Assembly (NCBI GenBank): GCA_018873245.2
Contig: JAEMBT020000005.1
Span: 12,756,001 to 12,820,000, forward strand
From: Archegozetes longisetosus
Lineage: Eukaryota > Arthropoda > Arachnida > Sarcoptiformes > Trhypochthoniidae
Length of the DNA: 64,000 bases
Reading direction: 5' to 3'
Numbering within the stretch: the stretch's first letter is position 1; each line of letters begins with the position of its first letter. A program made the position numbers and the translations under genes. Below the pieces are notes generated by a model. It ran no database searches and was not told the origin of the DNA. It saw only the letters and a list, made by a program, of their open reading frames with translations. Positions 13,518 to 26,403 of the stretch are shown piece by piece.

Positions 13518-15751
13518 CGTTTCCATTCTTTGCTTGTTTCTCATACGAACACGTAACATCTCAATACTTCTTATATCTATCTTATACGATATAAATCCCC
13601 CTAATTTAGGATCCATTAAACAGCATATTGTCTAATACGAAGTCAATGATTATATTCCTCTTATCTGAGCAAGGATTTATTTGATTTAATGGTAAACAAG
13701 GATTAAATGTATATGATTCCAGCTCATTCACTAAATAGCACTGAAAATAGTATTTATCCAGAAATAAAAAAGAAATAAGGGTTTAAAAGACTGCTACATT
13801 TCGCTCAATACTCTTATCCAACAATAAAAATGGGACTTGAAGATAACAAACATTTGTCCAAAACGTTGATTTGCATCAACAATGTATTATCTTCTATGAA
13901 TATAATACACTATCAGTACTCCTATTGTCGCATACGCTATATTTAACTCGATCTCTAAGTCTTAATGTGATGGACTTTGATAAATGATTAGGCGAAGAAA
14001 AAAGCTTTTGTAGAGAATTTTCAACTTTAATGCGTCCATAGTGACCGATCTATTTCTTTTTCTCTATATTATCTTTTACTTGTGTACCGGAAAAGTTGCC
14101 AGAATCCAAGTTTTGTTCTTCTGGTAAGATTTTTTATTCACAAGTTATTTAATTTTTTATATTTTTACACTTTCATAACTTTTTCCTATTTATCTGCTTA
14201 GATGTTTAGCTACTCTCTCGGGTTATAATTGATTTTTACATTCCTGTTAATTGAAATTTTGGTTATTATGATAATTATATTATAAATTATTCTTAATAGC
14301 CGTCATAAATTTCAATTAATTAATATCCCTAACGATCAATTAAGAACCAACTTAACAATCATTAGGATTTGTAGTTTTCATGTTAGGTAAAAAGTTCACA
14401 CAACCATCATTTATTAGGTACTAAATCGATAAAAGCTCAAAATCTTATAATAGCGCACATTAAAGTTCAGAAAAAATAGCTTATTTTATAATCTAGTATT
14501 CGGTTAGAATAAATTCTTTTTCATATCAAAAAAGGAATAAATAAATAAAATAAATGAAAATGTTTGTACTTTTGACCACTTATTGAGTCTCTATAGGCTG
14601 TATGTCGCATCACTTGCGATAATTTATTCATTTATTAATAACTTTCAATCTAACACGTAATTTTTTCTGTTCAAAGATGTCATTTTCAATCAAGTCCTGC
14701 ATCGCTTAACAACTCAAAAGAATATTCTGTAGCCTTCAGAGCCTAAGTCAGACTCAAGTTAGATGAATCACAAACTGTTATACTCAATATGGTAGAAAAT
14801 GAAAGCATAAGTCCGCATCATTTCTCTCTCAGTCTAATAGTAAATAAAGTTCACTTTGAATTTCAGTAATAGTGATAACGCGAAACAATGGATTTTCACA
14901 TTGTCTGCGGAAATACAAAAGAAATTCATATTTAAATAAAAGATAGCAAAACATCTCTGAATTGATAGCTTAAAATGAAAATATGTTTAAAGTGAACGCT
15001 GAGCAAGAATATTCTTTTATTCTTTGTGATATAGTTCTAGTAACTCCTGCAAATCATTAAAGACTTTTGTATAAATAAAATATGAAAATAAGTTATTTTG
15101 AAGTCTGTTTTCCATTAGATTCAGGTTTCTAACTTTAATCATAGGATTTTCTGATTCACATGCTTTGCATTTATTCTGAATAGTCAAAAGTTTGCTTTTA
15201 TGAATAGAATTACAGTCAAGATAAATTATAAATATAATATTCATTAAAAAGGTTAAGTATCGAAAATATCTCATATTTCTCATTATGGAATTTGATACAG
15301 AGTTCTATTATTTCAATGAAAAAATGAAGAAATGAAAAAATTTTATAACTCTACGGGAGCTGAACAAAATGCCGAACACTATTTTCAAAATCCTATTTAA
15401 TCGGATTCTTTGTTAGTAATAAATTTTTTACTTTAAAAAAAGTTATAATAAGGTTTCATGTAGTAGAAAAACTTAATTTACATTAACATATGATAAAAGA
15501 CCTTAAGACGACATTCCCTCACTCTCAACTATAGATAATTAAATCAAGCTTTTTACGCGCTTTTTAGAATCTTATTTAAGGTAACCTTGACTTGAAAATC
15601 GATTTGAGCCCATAAAAAAGATTTTGTATCTGATCATAAATTTATCCACCAGTTCCTAAAAAATCTTCAATAATTACACAGAAGGATAACACATGTCTCT
15701 AATGACAAAACAAATAAGTTTCAAAACACGTCAAGTGGAAGGTAAAATTCG

Positions 15752-16261
15752 GTTTAGCAGAAGACAGTCTAGCCGATTCCAGGTTTCCTTAACCTGAGTT
15801 TGTCTCGTGGAATTTAACATAAGAAAATAACTAAAGATAGTTTTGTTCAAACATTTGTATGAAATTCCTCCAAAATATGGTTAAGTATACGCTGGGATAA
15901 TTTAACTTTAGATAATCTAAGGGGGGCGCGACCCAAAATTTTTCCCCATAAAGGGCCAAACGATGAAAATGTCCAAACTTACAGTCTTATACGATCGGCT
16001 CTGTGTATTAACAGTTAATACTCCTTAATGGGATCACGTCATCTTTAGATCAGAGACGCTGTAAGTCAAAATAGTGTCAGGTAGTAAAGCGATCTGACGT
16101 CATCCTCAGTTTAAGTCAAATTATTGTGACGGAGGGACAGTAGCCTCCACTCGGTTCCCCATAGGATTAAGTGGTAAAACATGAATGAGACAGTCAAGAA
16201 ACTTAGTAACGAGAAAATCAATTGGAATTCCGAGTTTCGGTTAAACTGATTTCTGCCAAAC
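15752..16261. mobile_element. 510-bp non-coding element with imperfect terminal inverted repeats
   Basis: The left end GTTTAGCAGAAGACAGTCTA matches the reverse complement of the right end, GTTTGGCAGAAATCAGTTTA, and the match runs on for several bases (CCGA). The interior is GC-richer than its surroundings, with a run of G at about 15921, and has no open frame. Related end motifs recur near 55335-55524. This is consistent with a MITE or a decayed DNA transposon. I did not find a clear target duplication. Confidence 0.55.
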
Positions 16262-18742
16262 TGATACTGATACAAGTAAAACACTGATATCTAGCATCAA
16301 ATTTCAAGTATGATTACACCAGACGAAAATTAAATTTTAGGCTCCATGTCTGAATTGTTTTCAGCTTATTGTGCACGTTAATTCCTAGCATGGAATGTAT
16401 TGGCAAATAAAAAAAGCATAATATAATTTCTTAATGCTTTTCACAGACATTTGTCGCCCAAAGCATGCATTTTCCGTTAGAAGAACAAAAAGCATCTTCT
16501 ATATTAAAGGTGATTTTCACTATATAACAGCAAAATATATAATACATTCATCAATCATTTTTTATTTCTTTTATCCTCACTTTTATCTAATACATGATTG
16601 CGAGAGTTTAAGCGTTTATTTGATAGATTATTTTCTAGTATTTTGCAATCATATTGTATGGCATTCATCACACTATTTATATTACAGAAATCATATATGA
16701 ATTTTAGGCTTAAATAGTTTTAACTTCAATAAAGTGGATGCAGTACTACTTCAATGATCTAATGTCTATCGATCTAATAACCCACTGACAATTTTTTATA
16801 CTGAGAATTTTGGGCGCAATTTTTAGAATACTTTTGATAACATTTTCTCCTGCTTTTTCTCAAACATTTATTTGAATCAGAAAGACTATTATTTTGTATA
16901 ACTTAAGTAAAAGTTCATCAGAAAGTTTAGAAAGAGTATCAAGCTAAGTGAAATTTTCAATATTTTGAGTATTTCTCTGATTAAAACTTGAAATAAAATT
17001 TTCTTATTACATTCTCTCTAAAAGCCTGAGCTTAATTTTGTTTAGTAGAGAAGGGCCTTCCCGGGAAACAGTCTACACGGGAAGAGTAAATCTTATTTCC
17101 GGGATCTCAAAATTCCAATTTTCAATCAATAAACTCTAATACTTTCACGTGAAATAGTTCTGCAAAGCTATTGGAAATAAATTGCTACTTAATCACAAGT
17201 CCCTAAGGTGTTATGCCTTCTTTGGGATTAGTATTAGTCGTATCCGCACTTGTAAAAGTCGCTTTCGTTTAAACTCCAATTATTCTTGTTTTTCCAAATA
17301 TTTTTGTGATTTGCTGGGGTCTCGAGATCCCAGACCCCCTTTCTATTGCTTAGATACTAGATTAAGAATTCTTGGTGTCAGACTCAAGTCAGTTGTTTAT
17401 TTCTGAGTATTTTTCTTTATACTTATAGGCTTCTTGAATAAACAAATCAATTTGTTTTGTTGAAGTATCAGATTTTGCTTTAGAAGCAGAACACGTTTTT
17501 TGTTTAATAAATAATCAGTGATTAACAAAATATAATTTTAGTCTGTGAAAATGACTTTTCCAAACAGTATATTCTTGCTGTGTCTTGAGACTGAAGCTAA
17601 TCGATATTAGTTAGCAACATGCACTTCTAAGTAAAACATTATTTCATGTAATTTTCCATTAATAAATTCCCAAGTTATTGATTTCTTAATACCTAACAAA
17701 TCACTAATAATTTAATACTAGAAAAAGCATTCAACTATTGCAAAAACATAAGAATTATGTATTTCAATTGCAGGCTAATCCTCATATACTTATATAGCCT
17801 AGAATCTTTCTGAAGTTGTTTACCAAGAATTTCTTATATTCCCTCAATGTTTATGAAGACTCTTATTCTTTACGTCAATCCACGACGAATCCAAGAATAA
17901 TAAACCATAACATACCTGAAAATATATTAACTCTATAATAATGATTTGCTCAGAATAAATTGTAGTTCTCTTAATTCCAGTCATTATTTCAAGCTATTGT
18001 TTTCGTCTGCTATCAATCGATTAGAATGTCTATGATTGAGATAGAGGTATTTTAATAGACAGGATCTATAAGTAAGGAGAACATTAAGCATGCAAATGAA
18101 TAGCAAGAGAATGAAAATCACGCTAAATATCGTGATTCATAGGAATCATTTTTTATAACTCTCTTTAGTAACCTATATAAAATTTCTTATTACAGAAAAA
18201 CATGGAATAAATTCTGGTGAACAACAATTTTATTTTGCATTGCAATGAATAATGAGAAAAATTGATAACTTAAAGCGGAACTAAAAGTAAATCATTTTCA
18301 TGTTGATTTAACAAATAAAATCTTATGAAAACTTCTATTATTGTACTTGAACAAATAATGAATCAGTTCTTCAAACTTACTAGACTTTGAAAAATGAGTT
18401 TTGATAAAAAAAATTTATTCCCTAAACAAACATAAGTATAAACATGAATAATGAACCTATTCATCAAACTTACAAAAGCTCTTGAAAACTATTGCTTTGA
18501 ATGATCTGAGTACAAATAATATAAAATATAATTCCTTTAAAAAATATAAAAACTTTTGAATTCCTTAGAAGTATTGAAAATTTTATATTACTAAGAAAAA
18601 TATTTCCATTTTAACTCTATATTTTAGTCTTTCATTGGGATGTGATTCATACTGAATCTAGTTGTTTATTGTGAAAGTGGATTACTTTAAAGTTTAATAA
18701 AATAAACTTTATTACAACAATAATTTTTTGTCATACATTCAA

Positions 18743-19306
18743 TTAAACATCATTACTGTTAATAATATCTTTAACAAATATATCTTCGATCAAACCCATA
18801 AGATCACTCAACCGTCCCCAAAGTTGTCTAAGTCTATCTTCCATAGACATAAGCTTTTCATCATCACTGACTTCTAGATAGTATATAGGCTTCAAATCTG
18901 AAACTTTTTTCTGCTCATCAGTCTGATTACCACTCAATTTCTCGATGACATTCATCTGAAGTTCCAAAATATTAACTGCCATTAAGACAGTTGTATCATC
19001 AAAAAGTTTCAGATCTTGAGTTTGATCGAAATGTATTTCACTTAGCTTTAATTCTGATTCGAGTTCAGCCAACATTTGCATGAGATTTTCGTCATTTAGC
19101 TTCTTAGCAACTTTTTCTAATCCAATCAAATACGTTCGAAGATAGCCCAAAGTCTGCTCGACTACTAATTGCTTCTCGAAGGCATTTAATTCTCCCATTA
19201 ATTCATCAGCTGTTATAATAATATCTTCGATTTCATCTGACATGTCAGTCATCAGTGGCTTACATGAGACGAAAATTGGCAGAAATAATAGGATAAAAAA
19301 TATCAT
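18743..19306 (-). CDS. small secreted acidic helical protein, 187 aa, single exon
   Basis: Function not recognised. The frame starts at 19306 with a clean signal peptide (MIFFILLFLPIFVSC, cleavage probably near CKP) followed by about 170 mostly alpha-helical, acidic, Leu/Glu/Asp-rich residues. Patterns such as ELMGELNAFEKQL and LRQLWGRLSDLMGLIEDIF suggest amphipathic helices in a bundle. There is one sequon (NQT) and no Cys beyond the signal-peptide region. A TTTATT (AATAAA on this strand) lies about 30 bases past the stop at 18708-18713, supporting a real transcript end. It is isolated between long empty stretches. It could be a lineage-specific secreted (gut, saliva or allergen-like) protein, but I see no family signature. 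Confidence 0.7.
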   Translation of the reverse strand: MIFFILLFLPIFVSCKPLMTDMSDEIEDIIITADELMGELNAFEKQLVVEQTLGYLRTYLIGLEKVAKKLNDENLMQMLAELESELKLSEIHFDQTQDLKLFDDTTVLMAVNILELQMNVIEKLSGNQTDEQKKVSDLKPIYYLEVSDDEKLMSMEDRLRQLWGRLSDLMGLIEDIFVKDIINSNDV

Positions 19307-21857
19307 TTCTGTTATTTAAAAACTCAATGTCACACTGCCTTAAAAAATCTTGATCGAAGGTTTTAAACTATTTTTGAAATTATTTTATCGGATTCGGAAG
19401 TTTTATATAAACCTTTTATATATTTTGATTAGAGTTCATAGAATTCGGTTTTTGAACATTGATTTAGTAGAAAACCGCTTCATGTATCAGAATATTTACG
19501 ATTGAAATATAAAATCAGATCAAATTTGATAAAAATTTGTCAAAATTTTTATGCCCGAAGATAATAAACTAGATTAAACATTAGAAAAGCAATTAATTCA
19601 CTATTTGATTGACTTCTATCCCATATATTAAAAATGCTTCACTGGATGCGGGATAAAATTGAATAATATTGTGCCTCATAATATTCAGGAAAATGTAACA
19701 ACAATAAATAGGATTTTGAAAATCACCATTCAATGCTAGCAAAGTTTATTCAACAAATAATTCAGTTTAATGCTGGTATTCATACAGGTTTCTATTATTT
19801 TATTTTGATCTTTAACTACTGATCAAGTTGTAAATACAAAAATACAAAATCAGTTTGAGTCAAATCTTACAACAGCTTTCTGATAAATTTCTGATTATCT
19901 GAACAATCTTTTCAACTGTAAGAAGCACAAACTAGCATTTAAATTGTAATCATTTTCAAAAGATTCGAATATTAAGCGTGCATATAACCTATAAAAGTGT
20001 AGATCAAAATGAAAGCCTTGAAACACTTTTATCGTATCAAATATAGAGAAACCTGTAATCAAGTCAAATTTTTATATCATTCAATATATTAATATTTTTC
20101 ATGAGAAGTTTATTAAAATAATGTAAATTTACAATTTAGTGTAGATTAAAATTACTGCAAATAAATTAGAAATACGACTTTGCAATTAATTTGCTCAACT
20201 CCAAACTATTAGTTACATTTACTTCTTTAACTTTCTGTAATTTTTTATCTAATCGAAAACAATGAATCGAAACTAGGGAAAATGGTACGCATTAACTTTT
20301 TACTATCAATACTGAAAACTTGCTTTAGAAAATATTGCTTAGGAATTGCGATTTAAGCTCAACAAATATGATTCAATGCATTCTAGCATACTATTTATAT
20401 TTAAACCGTTAGCTGATAAGTGAATTTTAAGGTTAAATTAATAAAACTATAATCATATAAGAGATAAAATTGACATCAATTTTCAAGAGAAGTTTTATCT
20501 ATTATTTTATTATATTTACACAACAAATACCGTTTTACCTCGCATTAGAATACATGTCCTTATGTGGTCTATTTCTATGAATTTTGCAAGAATCAAACTT
20601 TTACTTCAATTTTATAAGTCAAAGTGATGCGTAACTGGTCCCCAACTTTGATGCTAATTATCAGAACTCCCGACAGCGAAAAACTGTTGATTGCGCCTTA
20701 CGTTAGACTACATTTTGGTACTCTTTAATGCTTGAGATATGGCTAGATTTGTGGTTGGTTAACACGCAATAAAGGTCTGTATCTTCGGTGTATGTTTACT
20801 GATTAAAATGTACTATCCTTAGATTATTGGCAAGTTTGGAAATTTCCTATAAGAATGTCTTCGCTTCTTACAATCAAAACAATAAAAGTATTAACAAATA
20901 TAATAAAAATCAAAACTATTAATAAACTGAAGTAAGTATTTCTCGAGTTATATTCAAGTAATTTTGTTCAACATGTTGAAAATGGTTTGAATGAGACTAT
21001 CTTTATTTGTTACTTAATACCTAAATAACTATTGAGCTCAACATTTTATAACGAAGTCAAAGTACTTTAAACATCAAATTTTGTTTTGTTTACAGTTTAT
21101 CTCAGGTCTTCAAACGTAAAATCTTATTAAAAGTCATGTGCTCAATCAAACACTATTTTATTGTTTCGTAACTTGTTTACGAAAATACAGATTTAATACT
21201 TATTTACAGATAGTTTTTTGTAAACAATTATTTTTTCTTATTAACTAATAACAAATAACTTCTAGAGATCAATGTTATTAATAAAGTCTATTAAGGCTTT
21301 CCCATATTTTTAGACTTATTGTTGACTTAACTAGCTTTTTATTCGTAACTATTTAATTTATAGTCGTTAAGAGTTTTGTTTTTCTTTTTTAATAGTGACA
21401 AATTTCTGAAAAACTATTCATTTATTTAATTATTGATAACAATAACAGTATGTTATTGAAAGTTTTTCTCCTAATTAAACTATTATTAAGTCTTATTATA
21501 TAAATTTTAGGTTCAAATTTTCAAATTTTTTAAACTTAGCAATGGTTTTGATAACTTTTGAATGGAAAATTATTTGAATACTAAAAAACTGATAAATTTG
21601 TCAGAACGTGTTTTGGTCCCTCATCTTAAGCCATTTCTGTGACGAACTTGCCTTATAATCAAATTCAAAACCATTTTCAATGTTTTCAAAAAATATAATA
21701 AATATACTCGCATTTAATCAAAGTTTTTAATAAAAAATATTGATTTTTAATCATTGATAACATGATTAGTAGAAAACAAACATTTGAACCTATTTTCCTA
21801 AATTTGCAGAAAATAAGATTTCAATCAAACTATTGATGAATAAAATTGTTAAATGTC
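19307..21857. other. intergenic AT-rich stretch between two divergently transcribed genes
   Basis: About 2.5 kb separates the start of the small secreted gene (minus) from the LSF/CP2 gene (plus). It must hold both promoters. I see no open frame, repeat or structured RNA I can name. Confidence 0.6.
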
Positions 21858-24800
21858 ATGTCTAACCACGTCGAAATGCAGAACAGTTCTCAATCATCGA
21901 ATCTATTTTTGGACGAATTAGTTCAAGACTTCGATGTCTCGTTGTCGGGCCTTTGTTTGGGATGTGACACGAACGGATTTCAAATACGAGACTTAAATCA
22001 GGTGATCAGTACTTTGAGTGATAACGTCAAGGTTGAACATATCGATCATGAAGACAACGCGAGAGACTCTGTCGATGCTGGTAATAATTCTGTCGCTCAA
22101 TTGAGTCCTGAGAGGTATATTTCAAGTTGAATTTGCTTTCCTATAATAAATTCTTTTTCAAGTGGACCAAAAATTTTCGAGAAAATCGCTAAATCGTAAT
22201 GATTTTATTTAGTAAATAACCTTTTATTTAGTAAAACGTTTTCTCTTCAATTATACGAAAAAAATTGATAAAAATGGTGAAAATTTTGAAAGTTTAGCTC
22301 AATTTGTGACTCGAAAATAGTCTTATTTGACAAAGATTTTTCCTAAGTAGACAAGATTTTATTGCCAAAAAGCTTCGTTTTAAATGCTCTTTGGACATAA
22401 AACAAATATCAATTTTTTCCAAAAATTAATTTCAATAAATTATCACATAATTAGCCCACAATCTAATGATTCTTGTGGTTCGTATGCTTCTACCGATAGC
22501 GACAAACAAAACTGTCCTAATTTCAAGGACAGATCAAATTCGATATCGCGTCAACTGGACAAGCAGTCGAAAAGGTTGTGCTTCAAAGGTATTAGTTCTG
22601 AAGAGTTATCGCCAATCAGTTCAGTTTCGTCTTCGCTCGAGATAAGGTTGACAAAAATTGAAGAGAAAGTTTTCGAAATCTGAATATTGGATTAAAATAT
22701 TGTTTTCCACTTGCAGGGAGTCATCTGATTCTCAGAAAAGTCAATCACACATGAGTTTAAAAGATGAGCCCAATGCTTACGGTTATTCGTGGAGAAGATT
22801 TTCCAAAAGTGACGCTCCGTCAGTTCATGATAATGTGTCTTCCTTACAAGTTGGGCGAACGGTCAAAATAGAACCAGATAATCGGCCGTTTCAGTATATA
22901 TTAGGCGCGGCCACCGCTGCCGGCGTCAAATTGGGTGCCATGACTATTACTTATCTAAATCAGGGACAGTCTTACGAATTGAGGCTTAAGAAAGTCAGTG
23001 ATGTTCCCAATTATGATGGAAAGAATCTTAAGACTATCCTACGTTTAGGTATGGTTCTGACTTTTTTCACGTTCTTTTAGTTTTTAGTAGGGAATTATGT
23101 CTGTATAGTTACAAATCAATTTGAGGTTAGGCTTATGCTAATGAGGGCTTGGATTGCCTAAGCTTGGAACTTAAGGTGTATTACTACTGAGCGTGATCTA
23201 CAACAATATAGAACCAGTTCGATACTAAGGCCTCTTTAATTTAATTTTTGCTCTGAATTTTTGTAGAGATTTTGAAAATTGTTTTATTTTAGTTTTTTAT
23301 CGTTTAAGTTGTAACTAAACTTTTTGCGGGTAATTAGTTAATGTATATGAAATCACTTAATGAAAAATCAATTATCTTAAGTATCAAGTTTTTAAACTAA
23401 TTTCTCTTAATAGTAGAATCGTTTAAACTTGAGAAGTGGTCATTCCTCGACCGATATCTCATCTGACTAGTGGAATAAAATATACAAATTGAACTTAATT
23501 TGATTATCAAAGAATCTAACCCTAAAAAATTGCAAGCTTTAGATACGCTTTAAATGCAAAAAACGGTTATCCATAGTCTTAAATAACACATAATCTTGTT
23601 TAGGGTTCGTTGAGAAAAGGCTTCAATACCGAGAGAAAGAAGAAATGGCCGATTGGTGTAAATTGCACTCAAAAGATCGCATAATAGATGTTGACTTTGC
23701 GTTGTCTTATGGCGTATTCGATGTAAATCTCGACAATACAAACATCAACCGTGTTAGCTTTCTATGGAATCCCAATCGAGAGGCTTCTATTTTTATAAAA
23801 CTCAACTGTATATCAACCGAATTTACATCTAAGAGGCATGGCGGAGAGCGAGGAGCTCCTTTAAGACTAGTAGTTGAGACCTACTCTTGTACACAAAATA
23901 TTAAGCTGGATTGCGCTTCATGTCAGGTTAGAAAAATTTTACTAAAGCAATTGGTTGTTGGATTGAAATTTTTTTCCTCAATTAAGGTTCATTTTCGGTC
24001 TCTTTGAGACTTATCTGAGTATTTTTCAGACATCAATATTGAATGTATTTTCATTCATAACAAGATTTGGTTCTAATAGTCATTGAAAATTTAGTCAATA
24101 TTTCTGTTAATCAATAGAAATATATTCTGATAAACTATTGTTTTATTTTACGATTCATGACAAAATGTTCAGCTATGAAAAGTTTTTCTGATAGTTCACT
24201 GATTTTTAGGTAAAATATTGAAAACTTTTTAAGCAATAGTTTCGATGACTTTATCTTCCAATTGAAATTAATTTTCTATTATTTGTATTGATAACTCTTT
24301 CTAAGCTCAATTTTTACAATTAACATAATTTTTAATTTAAGATAAAAGTGTTCAAATCGAAAGGTGCTGACAGAAAGCATAAGACAGATCGCGACCGAAT
24401 GGCTAAACAACCGGATAGTTCGCTCTACTTTCAACCATCATATGATTGCACATTATTTACCACTCATAATGAAGAAGATATACCACTACGTACAATATCA
24501 TTAAATAGCATAGAAAATAGTCCATCACCTAAGATCACATCTTCGCAATCAACATCAGATTCTCTATCATCAGTTCAATTAAATATTGCTACCTCTTCGA
24601 CCAATTACTATCATTTGCCACAATCGACAATTGTAATCATTTTTCTAGTTTTTTTCTCATTTCATTTTAGTTTCTTTTGTTTTTCCTAATCCTATTTTAT
24701 TTGATTTCTTATACTTTGGCTTTTTGTCATTTATTTTCAGTTGACTTTCATTTGATATAAACTTTTTGACTATAATTTCCTTTGATTTTCGTGTTATTCA

Positions 24801-25725
24801 AAAGATTATAAATTCTTAAAGTAGAGTAGGCTGCTTTTAGGCAAAAATAAATAGAAACGAAAGCTTTCGCTGTCATTTTAACTCTTTAAATGTTGTGCAA
24901 AATTAGCTAATTGAGACTTATTTTGAGATTTACTTTGTCTTCATTTCGAAAGTCTTTTCGCTTTTCATATTTCGAATCAAAATTACTTCTAAACCCTTTT
25001 GTTTTAATGGCTTTTCATCTGACTCTTGCTTAAAAAACTCATAATTTTGTTAAGATTGAATAAATAATCTTTTATATATATACATATAGCCATGCGATGA
25101 TACATATACAGCATCAACGGCTACAAACAATGCTTTACCATTAGACGCCACACCTGCTGAAACTCTTGAATGGCTGAACAAAAATCGTTTCAGCAAATTA
25201 ACAGAAACTCTAGCCGATTATACTTCTGATGACTTGAGACGATTATCTCGAGAAGACTTGATCCAAATCTGCGGTCTATCGGACGGTATTCGGTTATATA
25301 ATTGCATCCATTCGATTCAAAGCACGACTCGATTGACTATTTTTGTCACAACTGATAGAAAAGGTTTAAAACTTTTTATTAATAGGCTGAAAGCTTATTT
25401 TAATTGTTTTTTATTTTTCCTCCTCGACCAGTACATCACGCAATTTATTTGAAGGCTTTAACAGTAGATGCTCTAAAAGAAGAACTGGTTCAAGCGATTG
25501 GTATTAATGGTGTTAATATGAGAAATCTATATCTTATCGGGCCAAATGATATCAAAATTAAATTAAATAATAGTGTTATTCAGAACATGAAGAACGAATC
25601 AGTTTACAATTGTATTATCGACAAAGGTATGCATAAAATTCTGGCTCTTTTACCTCATTTTCCATTTTAAACTTAATTTTCTAGAACAAGAAGACTATGA
25701 TTTAGCTCTACAATTGGCGTTTTGA
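21858..25725 (+). CDS. LSF/CP2-type transcription factor (TFCP2/UBP1/gemini family)
   Basis: Sequence-specific DNA-binding factor of the grainyhead/CP2 superfamily, LSF branch. Eight exons: 21858-22114, 22455-22646, 22717-23048, 23604-23926, 24342-24632, 25090-25363, 25432-25626 and 25685-25725. Phases close throughout, giving 634 residues ending in an acidic, Leu-rich tail. The N-terminus is acidic and Ser-rich. The CP2 immunoglobulin-like DNA-binding domain covers roughly residues 200-390, with hallmark strings FQYILGAATAAGVKLG, TYLNQGQSYE, CISTEFTSKRHGGE and KGADRKHKTDR. A SAM-type domain follows at about 480-545 (TPAETLEWLNKNRF, EDLIQICGLSDGIRLYN), then the C-terminal oligomerisation region. 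The SAM-type domain marks the LSF branch rather than grainyhead proper. The exon 5/6 border is the least certain: the exon 6 start could be 25090 or slightly later. It converges with RPAC2 downstream. Confidence 0.92.
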
Positions 25726-26403
25726 ATGATTTCTATGATCAATCAGTGGGACAATTGGTTATATATATTGGTTTTAAATATATATATATATAAATATTAT
25801 TAGTGATGCTAACATTATATCGAAAGCGCTTAAAAATCACTGAATGCCTAATAATTTTCAAGTACCTTTACAAATCTATTTTGTAAGTGTTGTCACAAAA
25901 TCATTTGATCACTTTTAGAGTTATTTCTCTGAACAAAATTCTGAATTTGTTTTAAAATTCAATTATTTTTAACACTAAATATACTGAAAAAACTATAGTT
26001 TGACTAAAGTTTAGACTACAGTAAAATTTGATATCGTAGTTTTTAAGACGGTTTCACTTTAGATAACACTCTGAAATGGACTTTAATTTTGTGAGTACTA
26101 TCAGAACTGATAACTTTTGCTCAAAAATATATTTTCTTAAATTCATTTTATTTTGTTAATGTTTTAGTCAACTGTTTTCCCCTGTTGTCAGACAATTGAA
26201 GGGTTTTTAAACACATAAATACACATAATATTGATTGAGAAAATGAAAAATCGAGATTTATACACAGAAAAATTCAAAATTTTCAATGTTATCAAAAATT
26301 GATGTAAAGAACAGATAACTTATAAACTTGTTTATAACTGTACTGTTATGTTTCATGTTACGTTTTGTTATGATCAATAAGTTGTTTAAATCAAAATAAA
26401 AGT
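25726..26403. other. convergent 3' intergenic region
   Basis: About 680 bases between the stop codons of the LSF/CP2 gene (plus) and RPAC2 (minus). AT-rich with a TATATA tract around 25785. It holds the 3' ends of both genes and nothing else I can identify. Confidence 0.6.

Larger units (their letters stand above)
11993..18742. other. gene-poor AT-rich stretch with repeats
   Basis: No confident gene. It holds a CT microsatellite (13477-13512), a terminal-inverted-repeat element (15752-16261), an isolated exon-like piece (16447-16509) and a somewhat GC-richer patch around 17040-17400 that includes a GGGGTCTCGAGATCCC imperfect palindrome near 17317. The latter may be transposon debris, but I cannot name a family. 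Confidence 0.55.

Noticed and set aside
13335..13635. Overlapping open frames of about 90 aa on both strands
   Set aside because: Both are carried by the CT microsatellite (Leu-Ser or Arg-Glu runs); no conserved motif or exon border.
17182..17406. 74-aa open frame in a GC-richer patch, possibly retroelement debris
   Set aside because: No reverse transcriptase, gag or integrase motif visible; not enough to call an element.
22921..23080. Possibility that the transcription factor is grainyhead itself
   Set aside because: The YLNQGQSYE block is shared, but the SAM-type domain and C-terminal layout fit the LSF/CP2 branch.
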